Positions 14,123 through 22,587 of a stretch of DNA of 39,329 nt are shown one piece after another (position 1 is the stretch's first letter; the number at the start of each line of letters is the position of its first letter). The stretch comes from a virus. The position numbers and the translations under genes are program-made. The stretch covers positions 1 to 39,329 of IMG/VR virus record IMGVR_UViG_3300047318_000243; one strand, 5' to 3'. The notes beneath the pieces were generated by a model. It was not told where the DNA came from, ran no database searches, and saw nothing but the letters and a program-made list of their open reading frames with translations.

Positions 14123-14589
14123 GCGCGCCCCTCTCCCGCGAGGAATCGCGCCAACTCAACTCGACTCTCTCCGGACGCCGTTGCGCCGAGAAGTTCCGTC
14201 GCCCGGAGGAACGCACGCTCCCGACCCTCGGTACCGGGCTGAGGCAACATGGCCTCAGCGAACGTGACCGGGCGCCCCTGTCGACGCTCCGCCTTGCTGG
14301 CCTGTTCGTCCGCCTCGACCTGTTCGGGGGTGCGGTAGTCCTGCGGGGGCACCGGCATGCCCTGAGTCATGTACGTGGGCACCACGGGCGGGTTGAGCAT
14401 CCGGCGCCGATTGGCGCTCAGCGAGGCCACGGCACGCGCGAACGGCCCCATGTCCTCGGGGCGGACGTAGAACGCGACCGTCACATCATCGGTGCCGTCC
14501 TTGACGGCTATCCGCAAGTCTCCGTCAGACTCAAGCTCAAGGGTGAGAACGTCGTTGGAACTGTGCTGGCAGACGAAGTCATAGCGCAT
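14113..14589 (-). CDS. Hypothetical protein
   Basis: 158 aa. The N-terminal half is beta-rich (VLTLELESDGDLRIAVKDGT, VTVAFYVRPED), followed by a helix, a Pro-rich linker and a helical C-terminus (FLRATELLGATASGESRVEL). ATG 14589 with GAGAGG upstream. Second gene of the 14879-13493 operon. Not recognised. Confidence 0.7.
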   Translation of the reverse strand: MRYDFVCQHSSNDVLTLELESDGDLRIAVKDGTDDVTVAFYVRPEDMGPFARAVASLSANRRRMLNPPVVPTYMTQGMPVPPQDYRTPEQVEADEQASKAERRQGRPVTFAEAMLPQPGTEGRERAFLRATELLGATASGESRVELARFLAGEGRAWL

Positions 14590-14600
14590 GTGACGGCCTC

Positions 14601-14879
14601 TCAGGTGCGCGGGTAGCCGTAGGCACGGACGGCGGATGCCGTGGTGCGTCGGATGAGTTCTTCCCGGTCGGCACGGGCACGCGCGCCCTCTCGGATGTTC
14701 TCGGTCCCCGACCACTCGATGAGCCACTTTCCCAGGTCCCGGGCCTGTTCGGTCGTGAGGATGGTGTTCGGGTCGGTCGCAAGGCGGAGCATGCCCTTTG
14801 CCCCGTCGTCATCCGAAACGGCAGTCACGCGCCCGGACTTGGTGCTCATGCTGCTAACGGTCTTGGTGGTCATCGGCAT
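14601..14879 (-). CDS. Small hypothetical protein
   Basis: 92 aa. SGRVTAVSDDDGAKGMLRLAT then TTEQARDLGKWLIEWSG, the same strand-helix plan as its two downstream neighbours, then a basic helix. ATG 14879 follows AGGAGAG. First gene of a five-gene operon that starts after CIR 6. Confidence 0.7.
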   Translation of the reverse strand: MPMTTKTVSSMSTKSGRVTAVSDDDGAKGMLRLATDPNTILTTEQARDLGKWLIEWSGTENIREGARARADREELIRRTTASAVRAYGYPRT

Positions 14880-14926
14880 TGTGCGTCTCTCTCCTGAAGT
14901 CTGTTGGGTACTGCGAGGGCTAGGGA

Positions 14927-14948
14927 GAGCGTTAGTTGCCTAACGCTC
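14927..14948. promoter_or_regulatory. CIR operator 6
   Basis: Perfect copy, TTGC centre, 6 bp after the stop of the 39-aa gene and 47 bp upstream of the 14879 start. Confidence 0.9.
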
Positions 14949-14954
14949 CTCCGG

Positions 14955-15074
14955 TCACCAGTCGTCCCCCTCCGGGTCGTCTTCCGGGTCGTCCCACTCG
15001 GCCGGCCCGTACTCAAGGTCGAGCACGCTCGCACCTGCCAGGGCCGCATCCTCGGCCGTCGCGTACTGCCTCAC
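14955..15074 (-). CDS. Very small acidic protein
   Basis: 39 aa, strongly acidic, ending EDDPEGDDW. The GTG start overlaps the previous stop as GTGA (15074-15071), and the frame ends just before a CIR. Short acidic phage proteins often act as inhibitors or DNA mimics, but there is no direct evidence here. Confidence 0.55.
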   Translation of the reverse strand: MRQYATAEDAALAGASVLDLEYGPAEWDDPEDDPEGDDW

Positions 15075-15229
15075 ATCTGCCCCTCAACCTCGTTGACCAT
15101 GGCACGCATGGCCGCGTAACCGATTCGGACGGTTGCCACGCTCTCGCCGTCGCGGGTGAGGTGGCAGTCAAACTCAGCCTCAACCCGGGTCACGGTCACA
15201 ACGTCGCCGTTGGTCAGGGTGTAGCGCAT
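15071..15229 (-). CDS. Small hypothetical protein
   Basis: 52 aa, beta strands (RYTLTNGDVVTVTRVEAEF, LTRDGESVATVRIG) then one helix. ATG 15229 has AAGGAGA 8 nt upstream. Follows the sigma-like gene by 34 bp, so it is probably in the same transcript. Confidence 0.65.
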   Translation of the reverse strand: MRYTLTNGDVVTVTRVEAEFDCHLTRDGESVATVRIGYAAMRAMVNEVEGQM

Positions 15230-15263
15230 GGTGAACTCTCCTTTGGGGCGTAGGGGTTGAGGG

Positions 15264-16199
15264 TCAGACGGACAGCACGGCAGCAGCGTTGAGCGCGTCG
15301 TCAAAGTCGCCAAACACCTTTCGGAGCTTGGCGAGAGCCTGCGACTTCAGAACGGGCACGCTCTTGACGTTGCACCCGACAGCTTCCGCAATGGCTTCCT
15401 TGTCCGGGGTAACGTCGGCACCGCGCATGCCAATCTTGGTGATGCGGACCAGCCACGCGGCGCCCTCGGTGCCGAACGTGTGGTTAATGACGAGACGCTG
15501 AGTCGGCGAAAGCTTGGGCAGCAGCAGGACATTGACCAGCGCTGCGCGCGCCCGGCTGTCCTGCGCCACGTCGTCCCGCTGAAGCGTGAGCGACTTGTCA
15601 GCCTTGCCCTGTCGCTCCGCCCAACGATCCTGGGGGCTCTTGGTTCGGTCGCCACGGAACTTGAAGTTGCGCTGTGCGCTCTCCGCGTCGTCTTCCGTCA
15701 TGGTGTCGAACGATGCCGCCGGAGCGAACGAGTAGCGAGCCGCCCGCGCTTCCTCGCGGGAGAACCGGCGCTTCGGGTCGATGCGCTGGACAAGGGCCTC
15801 TGCCGCATCGTGGTCCCCGTCGCACTCCCGCAGCGCCATGGCGTACACGTCAGCCTGTCGGGGGTCGATGCCCGGGGCAGCGTGCCGGTACGCCTCATCC
15901 GACACGGCGCCCTTGATGCGGGCAATGGCGTACGTCGTGAACTTGACGCCGTTCTGCGGGCGGTAGTCGCGCAGTGCCTCAAGGATGGCGATACGCGCTT
16001 CCTGCTGCATGTCCTCCTTGTACGCCGCGCCGTTGCTGCTGCGCTCCGCCCGCTTGTGCGAGTAGGCCACGACCGCACCCTCAAGGGCACTGAGAACCGC
16101 CTCAACGGCCCCGGGGTGCCCGTGCTGGGCAGCCTCTACGGTCTCGGCAAAGTCGTCCGACTCAAGGGCCGTGGTGGTGGTCTCAACGGTGGCGGACAT
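15264..16199 (-). CDS. Phage sigma-70-like factor
   Basis: 311 aa. Residues about 55-105 match sigma region 2 (KEDMQQEARIAILEALRDYR, then GVKFTTYAIARIKGAV), the core-RNAP and -10 binding helices. A charged middle (120-215) replaces region 3, and residues about 225-300 look like region 4 (LSPTQRLVINHTFG ... TPDKEAIAEAVGCNVKSV ... SQALAKLRKVFGD) with an HTH-like segment. It could direct host RNA polymerase to phage promoters. Two early elements lie directly upstream, so it may be expressed early. ATG 16199 follows GAGGAG. Could instead be a sigma-like regulator without promoter activity. Confidence 0.75.
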   Translation of the reverse strand: MSATVETTTTALESDDFAETVEAAQHGHPGAVEAVLSALEGAVVAYSHKRAERSSNGAAYKEDMQQEARIAILEALRDYRPQNGVKFTTYAIARIKGAVSDEAYRHAAPGIDPRQADVYAMALRECDGDHDAAEALVQRIDPKRRFSREEARAARYSFAPAASFDTMTEDDAESAQRNFKFRGDRTKSPQDRWAERQGKADKSLTLQRDDVAQDSRARAALVNVLLLPKLSPTQRLVINHTFGTEGAAWLVRITKIGMRGADVTPDKEAIAEAVGCNVKSVPVLKSQALAKLRKVFGDFDDALNAAAVLSV

Positions 16200-16236
16200 G
16201 GTTGTGTCTCCTCTGTGTTTGTCTTGCTCGTGGGGG

Positions 16237-16254
16237 TTGACCGGGGAGGGTTAA
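16237..16254 (-). promoter_or_regulatory. Early element 2 (sigma-like gene)
   Basis: Minus strand TTAACCCTCCCCGGTCAA, ending 37 bp before the sigma-like start codon. Confidence 0.65.
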
Positions 16255-16303
16255 TGCCGTCCCGCGCGGTCTCTGAGGGGGCCGTTTCCGTCCCTCGCTG
16301 GCG

Positions 16304-16321
16304 TTGACCGGGGAGGGTTAA
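16304..16321 (-). promoter_or_regulatory. Early element 3 (tandem copy)
   Basis: Same 18 bp, 67 bp upstream of element 2; the only place with two copies in tandem. The remaining part of this gap (16322-16473) holds nothing recognised. Confidence 0.65.
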
Positions 16322-16473
16322 CGGGGGGCCGCTGGCCTCACTTGACGTGCACGCGTCATGGGTTGAGGGCTGGAGGTGCCGTGACCGGAGAGGCAGTTAC
16401 GGCTAGTGAGAGCCGGCCTTCCGGAGAGTGATCAACCGCAGGTCAGGGAGTGCGCCCGGATTCGGGCATGAGA

Positions 16474-16513
16474 AAGCCCCGGCCGGTAGCTCAGGCAGCT
16501 ACCGAACGGGGCC
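16474..16513 (-). terminator. Tandem terminator, second
   Basis: Minus-strand stem GGCCCCG..CGGTAGCT / AGCTACCG..CGGGGC, then TTTCTC. Confidence 0.75.
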
Positions 16514-16534
16514 TAGAAACGCCTAGAAACGGCA

Positions 16535-16574
16535 AAAGGCCCCTGCCTACCGGGATGGGTAGACAGGGGCCTTG
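16535..16574 (-). terminator. Tandem terminator, first
   Basis: Minus-strand stem AAGGCCCCTGTCTACC / GGTAGGCAGGGGCC then TTTTGCC. With the next hairpin 21 bp further on, it insulates the sigma-like unit from upstream transcription. Confidence 0.85.
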
Positions 16575-16594
16575 TAGGGGGCCTCAGAGGCCCG

Positions 16595-17059
16595 TCACGC
16601 CGCCACTCTCCACCCATGGAGGGCAGAGGCCCCAACGAGCGCCGCACGGCGCGCAATGAGGTTGTAGGAACGGCGGAGGGTGTAGAACGCAGCCATGGCA
16701 ACAGCCATGAGCTTGCGCGGGTAGCAGCGCAGAGCCGCCACCTGTTCCAGGACAGCCGGAACACCAGTCAGCGCGGAACGTCGGTGCGCCTCTGCGTGCC
16801 GCTGCACGGCCTCTGTCCTGGCCACGGCAACGAGAGCGCGCGTGAACGCCAGACGGCAGCCGGGTGCGAACCGACCCCATCCGTAACGCACATAAACGGA
16901 GAGCGCCGCGTAGACCTCATCCTGTCCAAGCTCAGTCCGTCCCGCGTCATCCTGAGCGGTCCGCAGAACCCGGGCCGCAGTATCGGCAAACGACCGCACA
17001 ACGGTCCCCATCCGATACCCGCACGTGGCCCGATGAGCCATGAAGCCCCAGCGCCTCAC
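16595..17059 (-). CDS. Hypothetical helical protein
   Basis: 154 aa, mostly helical and Arg/Ala-rich, low in acidic residues; middle segment EVYAALSVYVRYGWGRFAPG and a mildly hydrophobic C-terminal stretch (RKLMAVAMAAFYTLRRSYNLIARRAALVG) that could sit on a membrane. No family recognised. GTG 17059 has AGGAGGTG 9 nt upstream. It has its own upstream promoter candidate, CIR and tandem terminators. Confidence 0.65.
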   Translation of the reverse strand: MRRWGFMAHRATCGYRMGTVVRSFADTAARVLRTAQDDAGRTELGQDEVYAALSVYVRYGWGRFAPGCRLAFTRALVAVARTEAVQRHAEAHRRSALTGVPAVLEQVAALRCYPRKLMAVAMAAFYTLRRSYNLIARRAALVGASALHGWRVAA

Positions 17060-17120
17060 CTCTGTTACACCTCCTCTCTAAACGCAAAGTGCAGGTCAAC
17101 GGTTCGTTTACCTGTTGTTC

Positions 17121-17149
17121 ACCATATGTGGCGCGTCTGACACTCGCAA
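17121..17149 (-). promoter_or_regulatory. Possible host-type promoter for gene 17059
   Basis: Minus strand TTGCGA (17149-17144), 17-bp spacer, TATGGT (17126-17121), about 60 nt upstream of the GTG. Flanked by an inverted pair ACGGTTCGTTTA (17099-17110) and TAAACGAAACGGT (17177-17189). Confidence 0.4.
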
Positions 17150-17231
17150 CGCTGTTACCGCCGGTTACGCGCGGATTAAACGAAACGGTATGGTCACGAT
17201 CTTTGACGGGTCGTCACATGATCTTGAGGCG

Positions 17232-17253
17232 GAGCGTTAGGCACCTAACGCTA
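17232..17253. promoter_or_regulatory. CIR operator 7 (variant)
   Basis: Arms intact except the last base (A); centre GCAC. It lies 40 bp after the HNH stop and 172 bp upstream of the 17059 start, 82 bp upstream of the candidate promoter. Confidence 0.8.
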
Positions 17254-17293
17254 CCGTCGGGTAGCCCGTTCGGGTACCCCTCTAGCGCCCTCA

Positions 17294-17638
17294 CTAGAAC
17301 ATCCGTGCACGTTGGAAGTCAACCCCCATGCTGCACGTCAGCCACTCGAACGGGTCCCGATCGGACTTCCCCAGGTTGCACGGCGCACACAGCGGCAACA
17401 GGTTGTAGACGCTGTGCTCACCCCCCTTAGCGAGGGGCTGCACATGATCCGCATGCTCGTACGGGGCACCGCACGCAACGCACGCGTACGCGCCGATTTC
17501 CTCCCAGTAGGCCGCAAGCTTGGCGGGGGTAACCGTGGGAGGGATCACGTTCCGGACCCGTGAACGGCGCCGGTCGACTCCCCCAGCGTGCCTCACCGGT
17601 CGTACTGCGACGCTCTTGCGCGCCCGATCCCGTCCCAC
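17294..17638 (-). CDS. HNH endonuclease (second copy, after DNA polymerase)
   Basis: 114 aa. Basic N-terminus; CVACGAPYEHADHVQPLAKGG (about residues 53-73) and NLLPLCAPCNLGKSDRDP give CxxC zinc ligands and a complete HNH core. Only distantly like the HNH beside terminase. Position 13 bp after the polymerase suggests either a free-standing homing endonuclease or a replication/repair nuclease. GTG 17638 with AGGTGG upstream. Confidence 0.85.
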   Translation of the reverse strand: MGRDRARKSVAVRPVRHAGGVDRRRSRVRNVIPPTVTPAKLAAYWEEIGAYACVACGAPYEHADHVQPLAKGGEHSVYNLLPLCAPCNLGKSDRDPFEWLTCSMGVDFQRARMF

Positions 17639-17651
17639 GGCACCACCTTGT

Positions 17652-19508
17652 CTAGTACGCCGGACAGTTGGGATACAGGCTCCCCCACGGCCGGCCGCCT
17701 ATCTCTGCCTCAGCTGCGATGTGGACCCCAAACAGGTCCATGGTCATGCATTCCTCAATCGCCCGCGCAAGCTCCGTAGCCTCGCCAGCCGGGACCGACG
17801 CGACCACCTCATCGTGAATCGGCAGGCGGAGATACTGAGTTAGACCCTGTTCGTGCATGTCGATGAGGGCTTGCCCCAGCACGTCACGCGCTGCGCTCTG
17901 CACTTGGTAGTTGGTGACAGCGTACGTGCGATCACGGTCGAGCGGCTGTCGACGGCCCGTCACGGTCTCAATGACCATGCCGTTTGCCATGGCCTCGCGC
18001 TGCCAACGGGCAGACGCACGCTTGATTTCCGGGTAGACCCGGTCATAGGCCCTTAGAGCAACTTGGACTTGCTCAATGGGTGCGCCAGTCTGCCGGGCAA
18101 TCGTGGCAGCACCACCGCCGTACACCTTGCCGAACCCAATTCCCTTGGCCAGCTTGCGATGCGCCTTGGTGAAGTCGGGGCCGAACACAAGCTCTGCCGT
18201 GAAGTCGTGCAGATCCCGACCCTCATGGATAGCAAGCTTCATGCGCTTGACGTCTGCCAGCGCCGCCAAGACTCGCATCTCAACGGCGGCAAAGTCGCAC
18301 GACACCGTGACGTGACCCTCATCCGCCAACAGCGCACGGCGAATCATGGCGTCCGACGACGGAAGCGTTTGCAGCGCAGGGCGGTTGATAGACATACGGC
18401 CCGTGCGCGCCTGCAAGGGGTTCACGTTCGGGTGTACGCGCCCGTTGGCGTCCATGGTCTCAAGGAACGTACTCACGTACGCAGAGCGCCACTTACCGGC
18501 ACGCTTAGACCTAACCACGGCGTCAGCGAGCGGGTTGGGCCGCCGAACGTCTAGCCGCTCCCACTGAAGCGACATGTCCGCGAGGCCGAGCAAGACAGCC
18601 TTATCGACCTTGAGGGCACCCCCGGCCGTACGCTCGGTCAGTTCCTCGCCCATGGCCAGCAGCGAATCCGCAACCTGCGCCGTGCTGTTGATGTTGGCGA
18701 CGCCGTACCGGCCGGCCACCGCCGAGAAGTGCTCAGCCTCCCTCTCCAACTCAGCATCAAGGATGCGAACGTAGTCCTCATCAAGCACCATGCCAGCGCG
18801 CTGCATGATCGCGCAGATCAGTGCAAGTTGATGCTCATACGGGACAAGGGCCGGACGGACCCTCAGCTCAGTGAAGACGCGACGCAACACCTTGAGAAGA
18901 CGCGACGTGAGCAACACGTCAAGTCCCGCGTAAAGCTCATAGGTTGGGTTGTCCAGCGGGATGCCCGCCCACCCGGTCGCCTTAGTGAGCTTGAGGGAAC
19001 GGAAGACAGCCGTAAGGCCCTCTTGCGTGTCGGGGGCAGTCGGGTCAACCCAGTGCGCCGAAAGGGGCTTGAGGCCGGTCCCTATGCCGCCATCCTGGGG
19101 TTGCCTCGGGTCGATGAGCGCCGCAATGATCTTGCTGTCCGTGATGCGCGGGAAGGTCTCTTCCAGCGGCAGCCCCATGTGCCGGTCGAGTACCAGCAAG
19201 TCATACGCTGCATTGTGAACGACCATGCGCGGGAGGCGCATTAGCCACTTGAGGGCCGCTTGCCAGAAGATGCGCCCAGCCTCAACGGGGATGACGTACG
19301 CCACCGTGTCGTTGCCGAACTGCACCAGCCTGAGCCGGTGGCCGGGGCTGAAGATATCGAGACCGGTCGTCTCGGTGTCGACAGCCACCGGCTCACCAGA
19401 GTTGGCCATGTCGCGCGCCCACGCGTCGAACTCGGCTAGGTCGTCAGCGTTGGTACAGACACGTACCTCTACGGCCTCACCGGCTATGCGGTAGTCGTGA
19501 ACGCGCAC
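17652..19508 (-). CDS. DNA polymerase I-like (family A)
   Basis: 618-aa replicative polymerase with proofreading. 3'-5' exonuclease: VDTETTGLD at 43-51 (D44, E46), a middle VVHNAAYDLL, and YAGLDVLLTSRL. Polymerase: motif A VSCDFAAVEMR near 405, motif B RKLAKGIGFGKVYGG (O helix, K and F/Y) near 460, motif C PIHDEVVAS near 568. No 5'-3' exonuclease domain, as in T7- and phiC31-type phage polymerases. GTG 19508 follows GGGAGAG; a CIR begins 16 bp upstream, so repressor binding would block this gene directly. Confidence 0.95.
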   Translation of the reverse strand: MRVHDYRIAGEAVEVRVCTNADDLAEFDAWARDMANSGEPVAVDTETTGLDIFSPGHRLRLVQFGNDTVAYVIPVEAGRIFWQAALKWLMRLPRMVVHNAAYDLLVLDRHMGLPLEETFPRITDSKIIAALIDPRQPQDGGIGTGLKPLSAHWVDPTAPDTQEGLTAVFRSLKLTKATGWAGIPLDNPTYELYAGLDVLLTSRLLKVLRRVFTELRVRPALVPYEHQLALICAIMQRAGMVLDEDYVRILDAELEREAEHFSAVAGRYGVANINSTAQVADSLLAMGEELTERTAGGALKVDKAVLLGLADMSLQWERLDVRRPNPLADAVVRSKRAGKWRSAYVSTFLETMDANGRVHPNVNPLQARTGRMSINRPALQTLPSSDAMIRRALLADEGHVTVSCDFAAVEMRVLAALADVKRMKLAIHEGRDLHDFTAELVFGPDFTKAHRKLAKGIGFGKVYGGGAATIARQTGAPIEQVQVALRAYDRVYPEIKRASARWQREAMANGMVIETVTGRRQPLDRDRTYAVTNYQVQSAARDVLGQALIDMHEQGLTQYLRLPIHDEVVASVPAGEATELARAIEECMTMDLFGVHIAAEAEIGGRPWGSLYPNCPAY

Positions 19509-19524
19509 TTGCTCTCTCCCATCG

Positions 19525-19546
19525 GAGCGTTAGGCAACTAACGCTC
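19525..19546. promoter_or_regulatory. CIR operator 8 (primase-polymerase gap)
   Basis: Perfect arms, centre GCAA. Fills the 39-bp gap between primase stop and polymerase start. Confidence 0.9.
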
Positions 19547-19547
19547 T

Positions 19548-22028
19548 CTACTCGCCTCCGAAAATGCCGGGCCCGGTGCCCAGGTTGGCTGAGGCCAACT
19601 TGACCCCCACTAGGGCCATGCCTGCACCAAGTCGCTTTCGGGGAACGCCCCGCTCCTCCATGGCGCTGTAAAACGCGCGGCGGGTCCACCGCTCACGCAT
19701 GGGCAGGTTCTCTGCCTCGCACCACTCAAGGTACGAATTGAAGGCGTCCGACCCGATCACGTAATCCGTGTCGACACCCCGGGCCAGCGTGCCCGGAAAG
19801 AAGCCGTAGAGAGCGTCAGACGTCACCTTGTAGTCAGCCGTGCTGTCCTCAACGACCGCCGGGTCCTGAAGCCCCGTCGCATACCACTCAACGGCGCCAC
19901 GGACCGCCCATGCCACGATCCCCTCAGCCTCAGCCATCAAGTCCCGAGTGAGGTTGTAGTTCCGCTCTTCCGGGCGGAAGAACCGCGTAAACGGCAGCAT
20001 CTTGACGCGCCGCCAGAGGCCGTCATCCTGCCCGCGAAAGCTCGGCTTGTGGTTGGTCGCAAGCATGATGAGAAACGTCGGCTTGAACGTAAAGAACTCC
20101 TGCCGCAAGAACCGCGCGGCAATCTTGTCCTTACCGGTTACGCGCTTGATGATGGCCTCAGACATCGGCTTGCCTGACTCGCCCTCAGATGCCATGACCA
20201 GACGGGCACCGCGCAGGGCTGCAATGTCGTTGGGGATGCCGCCACTTGACCGTTCCTCAAACGTGCTGAATGGGGTTGTCTTCGAGATGCCCCCGAAAAT
20301 GTCCGTCAGTACGTCCGTGAGGACTGACTTGCCGTTCGCGCCCTTGCCGTACAGAACAGCGAAGCACTGTTCATCGGTCGACCCCGTGATGCCGTACCCG
20401 ACCAACCGGCGCATGTACGCGGGCATGTCCGGGTACTGCGGGAAGATCTCATCGAGAAAGCTCTCCCACCGGGGGCACGCGGCACTTGGGTTGAAATTCA
20501 GCGGGAGGCAGACCGTCAGAAGATCTGTCTTCCGGTGCTCCCTCAGCTCACCCGTTCGCAGGTCGACCGTGCCGTTACGGAAGCTCAGCAGCTCCGGGCG
20601 CGCGTCGAAATCGTCGGCCCCCACGTAAACGGCCGGCACGGACCGAAGCTCACGCATCAAGTCTTCAATGCGGCGCGACATCGTAAAGCCCTTGGCTGCC
20701 TTGCCGATTGGGCATTCCTTGTCGGGCTCTAGGCCGTCAAGCTTGCGTTGCTCCCTCCGCTTTGCGGCAGCCACCGTGAGGGCAGCGCCCATACTGTGAA
20801 TGACCTGACGGACCTTTACCTCTGAGCGCTCCCACACTCGCCCGGTCCACACGAAGAACCCCAAGCCCTCAGCGAACCGGATACGCCCGTCGGCCCATGC
20901 GACCAGCGCGTGAGCGTTGAGCACGTCTGACGCGCCGTAACGTTCCATGGTCCTTTCAAGGACCTTGAGAGCGGCATCCGCTTCTTTCTCGGACGGCATG
21001 GCCGTGCCGAGGTGGGCGTCAAGCTCCGCGTGCCCCTCCCCCGTTGATACCGGCATGGCAGCGTCGAGAGAGGCAGCGAGATCCGCCGTGAAGCGATCCC
21101 CGGCAGCCTCGCGCCAATCGGTCAAGTCCATGCCCGTAGCAGGCGTATTGAGGTGGAGAACGTCGAGCCCGAACGGGGCCAGTGCCGCAGCAACAGCCGC
21201 AGCGAACTTGTATCCAGCGTCGTCCCGGTCGGCCGAGACGAACACGCGCGCACCCTTGAGGCCCTGCGCCAACTCCTCAGCGAGGCCGGGCGAGTTGACC
21301 AGCGATGCACCCCGGATGACCACGGCCGTATGACCCGCAGCACGGGCCGTGAGGCCGTCGCCCGGTCCCTCCGTGATGATGGCCGTAGCGGCACCCGCAG
21401 CGAGGAACACCCCGTAGGGCAGCCACCGCATCCCGTCCGGGTTCGCCAGCGACAGCCAACGCTTAGGGCAGCGCCCCGAGATGTCGCGCCCTTGAAGCCC
21501 CTTCGGGTTCCCGCTGAAGTCGCGCAGGGGGACAGTCAGTCGGGGGAACCGCACGTAGTCAGTCGAGAGGTACGGGAACGGCGGTATGTCGTACCCATTG
21601 TCGTCAAGGCCAAGCTCCAGCTCACGCGCCAGCGCCGCCGAGACGCCGAACCGGTCGGCAGCGTACGCGCGGGCCCGGTCGGTCCACTCGCTACCGCCGT
21701 CGCCCAACAGGGCTGACGTTGCGTCAACGTAGTTGGCGAGGCCGGCCAGAGGGGCGCCCGTCACCATGTCCGGCCGCTCAGCCGGGGCAGACGCCACGAT
21801 CTGACCGGGCGTCACGTTGAACAGGTCCGACCACTGAAGATTGACGGCAGCGACCACCGCCGCAACGGTGCAACCCGCGCGGCAGTGGACGCCAACCTTG
21901 CCATTCTCATGGTGGACCAGCAACAGGGACGGGCGAGAGTCGTTGTGGGCAGGGCATCGGACGACCACGCCGTCCGGCACAGTCTCAAACTCCGTGCCGA
22001 ACTTGCCTACCAAGGTGTCCATGTCCAT
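19548..22028 (-). CDS. Primase-helicase (P4 alpha-like)
   Basis: 826 aa combining priming and unwinding. N-terminal zinc finger C25, H28, C49, C53; TOPRIM-like domain about 215-290 (IITEGPGDGL, then VFVSADRDDAG); D5-type region (LSFRNGTVDLRTGEL, about 470-485); superfamily 3 helicase with Walker A GKGANGKSVL near 562 and Walker B/B' downstream (MASEGESGKP, then a sensor Asn in MLATNHKPSF). phiC31 gp9a has the same architecture (recall). ATG 22028 with GGGGAGA. It starts 12 bp after the nuclease gene. Confidence 0.95.
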   Translation of the reverse strand: MDMDTLVGKFGTEFETVPDGVVVRCPAHNDSRPSLLLVHHENGKVGVHCRAGCTVAAVVAAVNLQWSDLFNVTPGQIVASAPAERPDMVTGAPLAGLANYVDATSALLGDGGSEWTDRARAYAADRFGVSAALARELELGLDDNGYDIPPFPYLSTDYVRFPRLTVPLRDFSGNPKGLQGRDISGRCPKRWLSLANPDGMRWLPYGVFLAAGAATAIITEGPGDGLTARAAGHTAVVIRGASLVNSPGLAEELAQGLKGARVFVSADRDDAGYKFAAAVAAALAPFGLDVLHLNTPATGMDLTDWREAAGDRFTADLAASLDAAMPVSTGEGHAELDAHLGTAMPSEKEADAALKVLERTMERYGASDVLNAHALVAWADGRIRFAEGLGFFVWTGRVWERSEVKVRQVIHSMGAALTVAAAKRREQRKLDGLEPDKECPIGKAAKGFTMSRRIEDLMRELRSVPAVYVGADDFDARPELLSFRNGTVDLRTGELREHRKTDLLTVCLPLNFNPSAACPRWESFLDEIFPQYPDMPAYMRRLVGYGITGSTDEQCFAVLYGKGANGKSVLTDVLTDIFGGISKTTPFSTFEERSSGGIPNDIAALRGARLVMASEGESGKPMSEAIIKRVTGKDKIAARFLRQEFFTFKPTFLIMLATNHKPSFRGQDDGLWRRVKMLPFTRFFRPEERNYNLTRDLMAEAEGIVAWAVRGAVEWYATGLQDPAVVEDSTADYKVTSDALYGFFPGTLARGVDTDYVIGSDAFNSYLEWCEAENLPMRERWTRRAFYSAMEERGVPRKRLGAGMALVGVKLASANLGTGPGIFGGE

Positions 22029-22040
22029 TGCAGCTCTCCC

Positions 22041-22451
22041 CTATTGAGATGTGGCGCCCGCCCTCACGGCTTGTAGCACCTTGGCGAAAGTGGCCAAGTC
22101 CATGACCACGTATCCCGAACTGACGCCCTTTCGGGGCGCCTTGACGACAGCGACGCCGTACGGAAGTCCCGCGTTACGCGCCTCTGCGTTGGCCTGCCGG
22201 ATGTACCCGGGCAGGTCGAACGACCGCTCAGCCTTGAACTCCAGACAGAACGGGATAGCGTGCGCGTCGCCGATGTCCGCCTTGCCCTCTTGCACCTGCC
22301 TGCGGACGTTCTCCGGGTCGGTCGGGTCGACCCAACGGAGCGTCCGCCCAAGCTCTTTCCAGCCGGGCCGGTACTTGCCCGTCACCTCGTTGAGGTAGTC
22401 ACACCCGGCCGTTTCCCACTCAGTCCCCTTGCGCTTGTTCTCATTTGCCAT
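22041..22451 (-). CDS. PD-(D/E)XK nuclease, Holliday-junction-resolvase-like
   Basis: 136 aa. RKGTEWETAGCDYLNE supplies the first acidic residue, GKADIGD the second, and FCLEFKAERSFDLPGYI the ExK pair (E71, K73). The end has a conserved YVVMDLATF segment. This pattern is common beside actinophage replication genes and often named Holliday junction resolvase; it could also be another structure-specific nuclease. ATG 22451 lies inside the end of the small membrane-protein gene (11-nt overlap). Confidence 0.75.
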   Translation of the reverse strand: MANENKRKGTEWETAGCDYLNEVTGKYRPGWKELGRTLRWVDPTDPENVRRQVQEGKADIGDAHAIPFCLEFKAERSFDLPGYIRQANAEARNAGLPYGVAVVKAPRKGVSSGYVVMDLATFAKVLQAVRAGATSQ

Positions 22452-22587
22452 GGGGCCTCAGCGCATCCCAGAGAGCGCCCAGGATCTCCGCCGTAACCAC
22501 GATCACGAGCCAGAGAACAACCATGGCCACGACCGCCAGCACGAACAGCGCCAGCAGGTTTGCCAGCAGCACCACGGCGTCAACCAC
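22441..22587 (-). CDS. Small membrane protein B
   Basis: 48 aa. Almost one continuous hydrophobic helix from residue 4 to 36 (LLANLLALFVLAVV, then MVVLWLVIVVTAEIL), short basic tail (RPHGK). GTG 22587 overlaps gene A by 8 nt and its stop overlaps the nuclease start by 11 nt. Overlaps on both sides and clean hydrophobic pattern support a real gene. Unknown role; exclusion or membrane tethering of replication are possibilities. Confidence 0.6.
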   Translation of the reverse strand: MVDAVVLLANLLALFVLAVVAMVVLWLVIVVTAEILGALWDALRPHGK

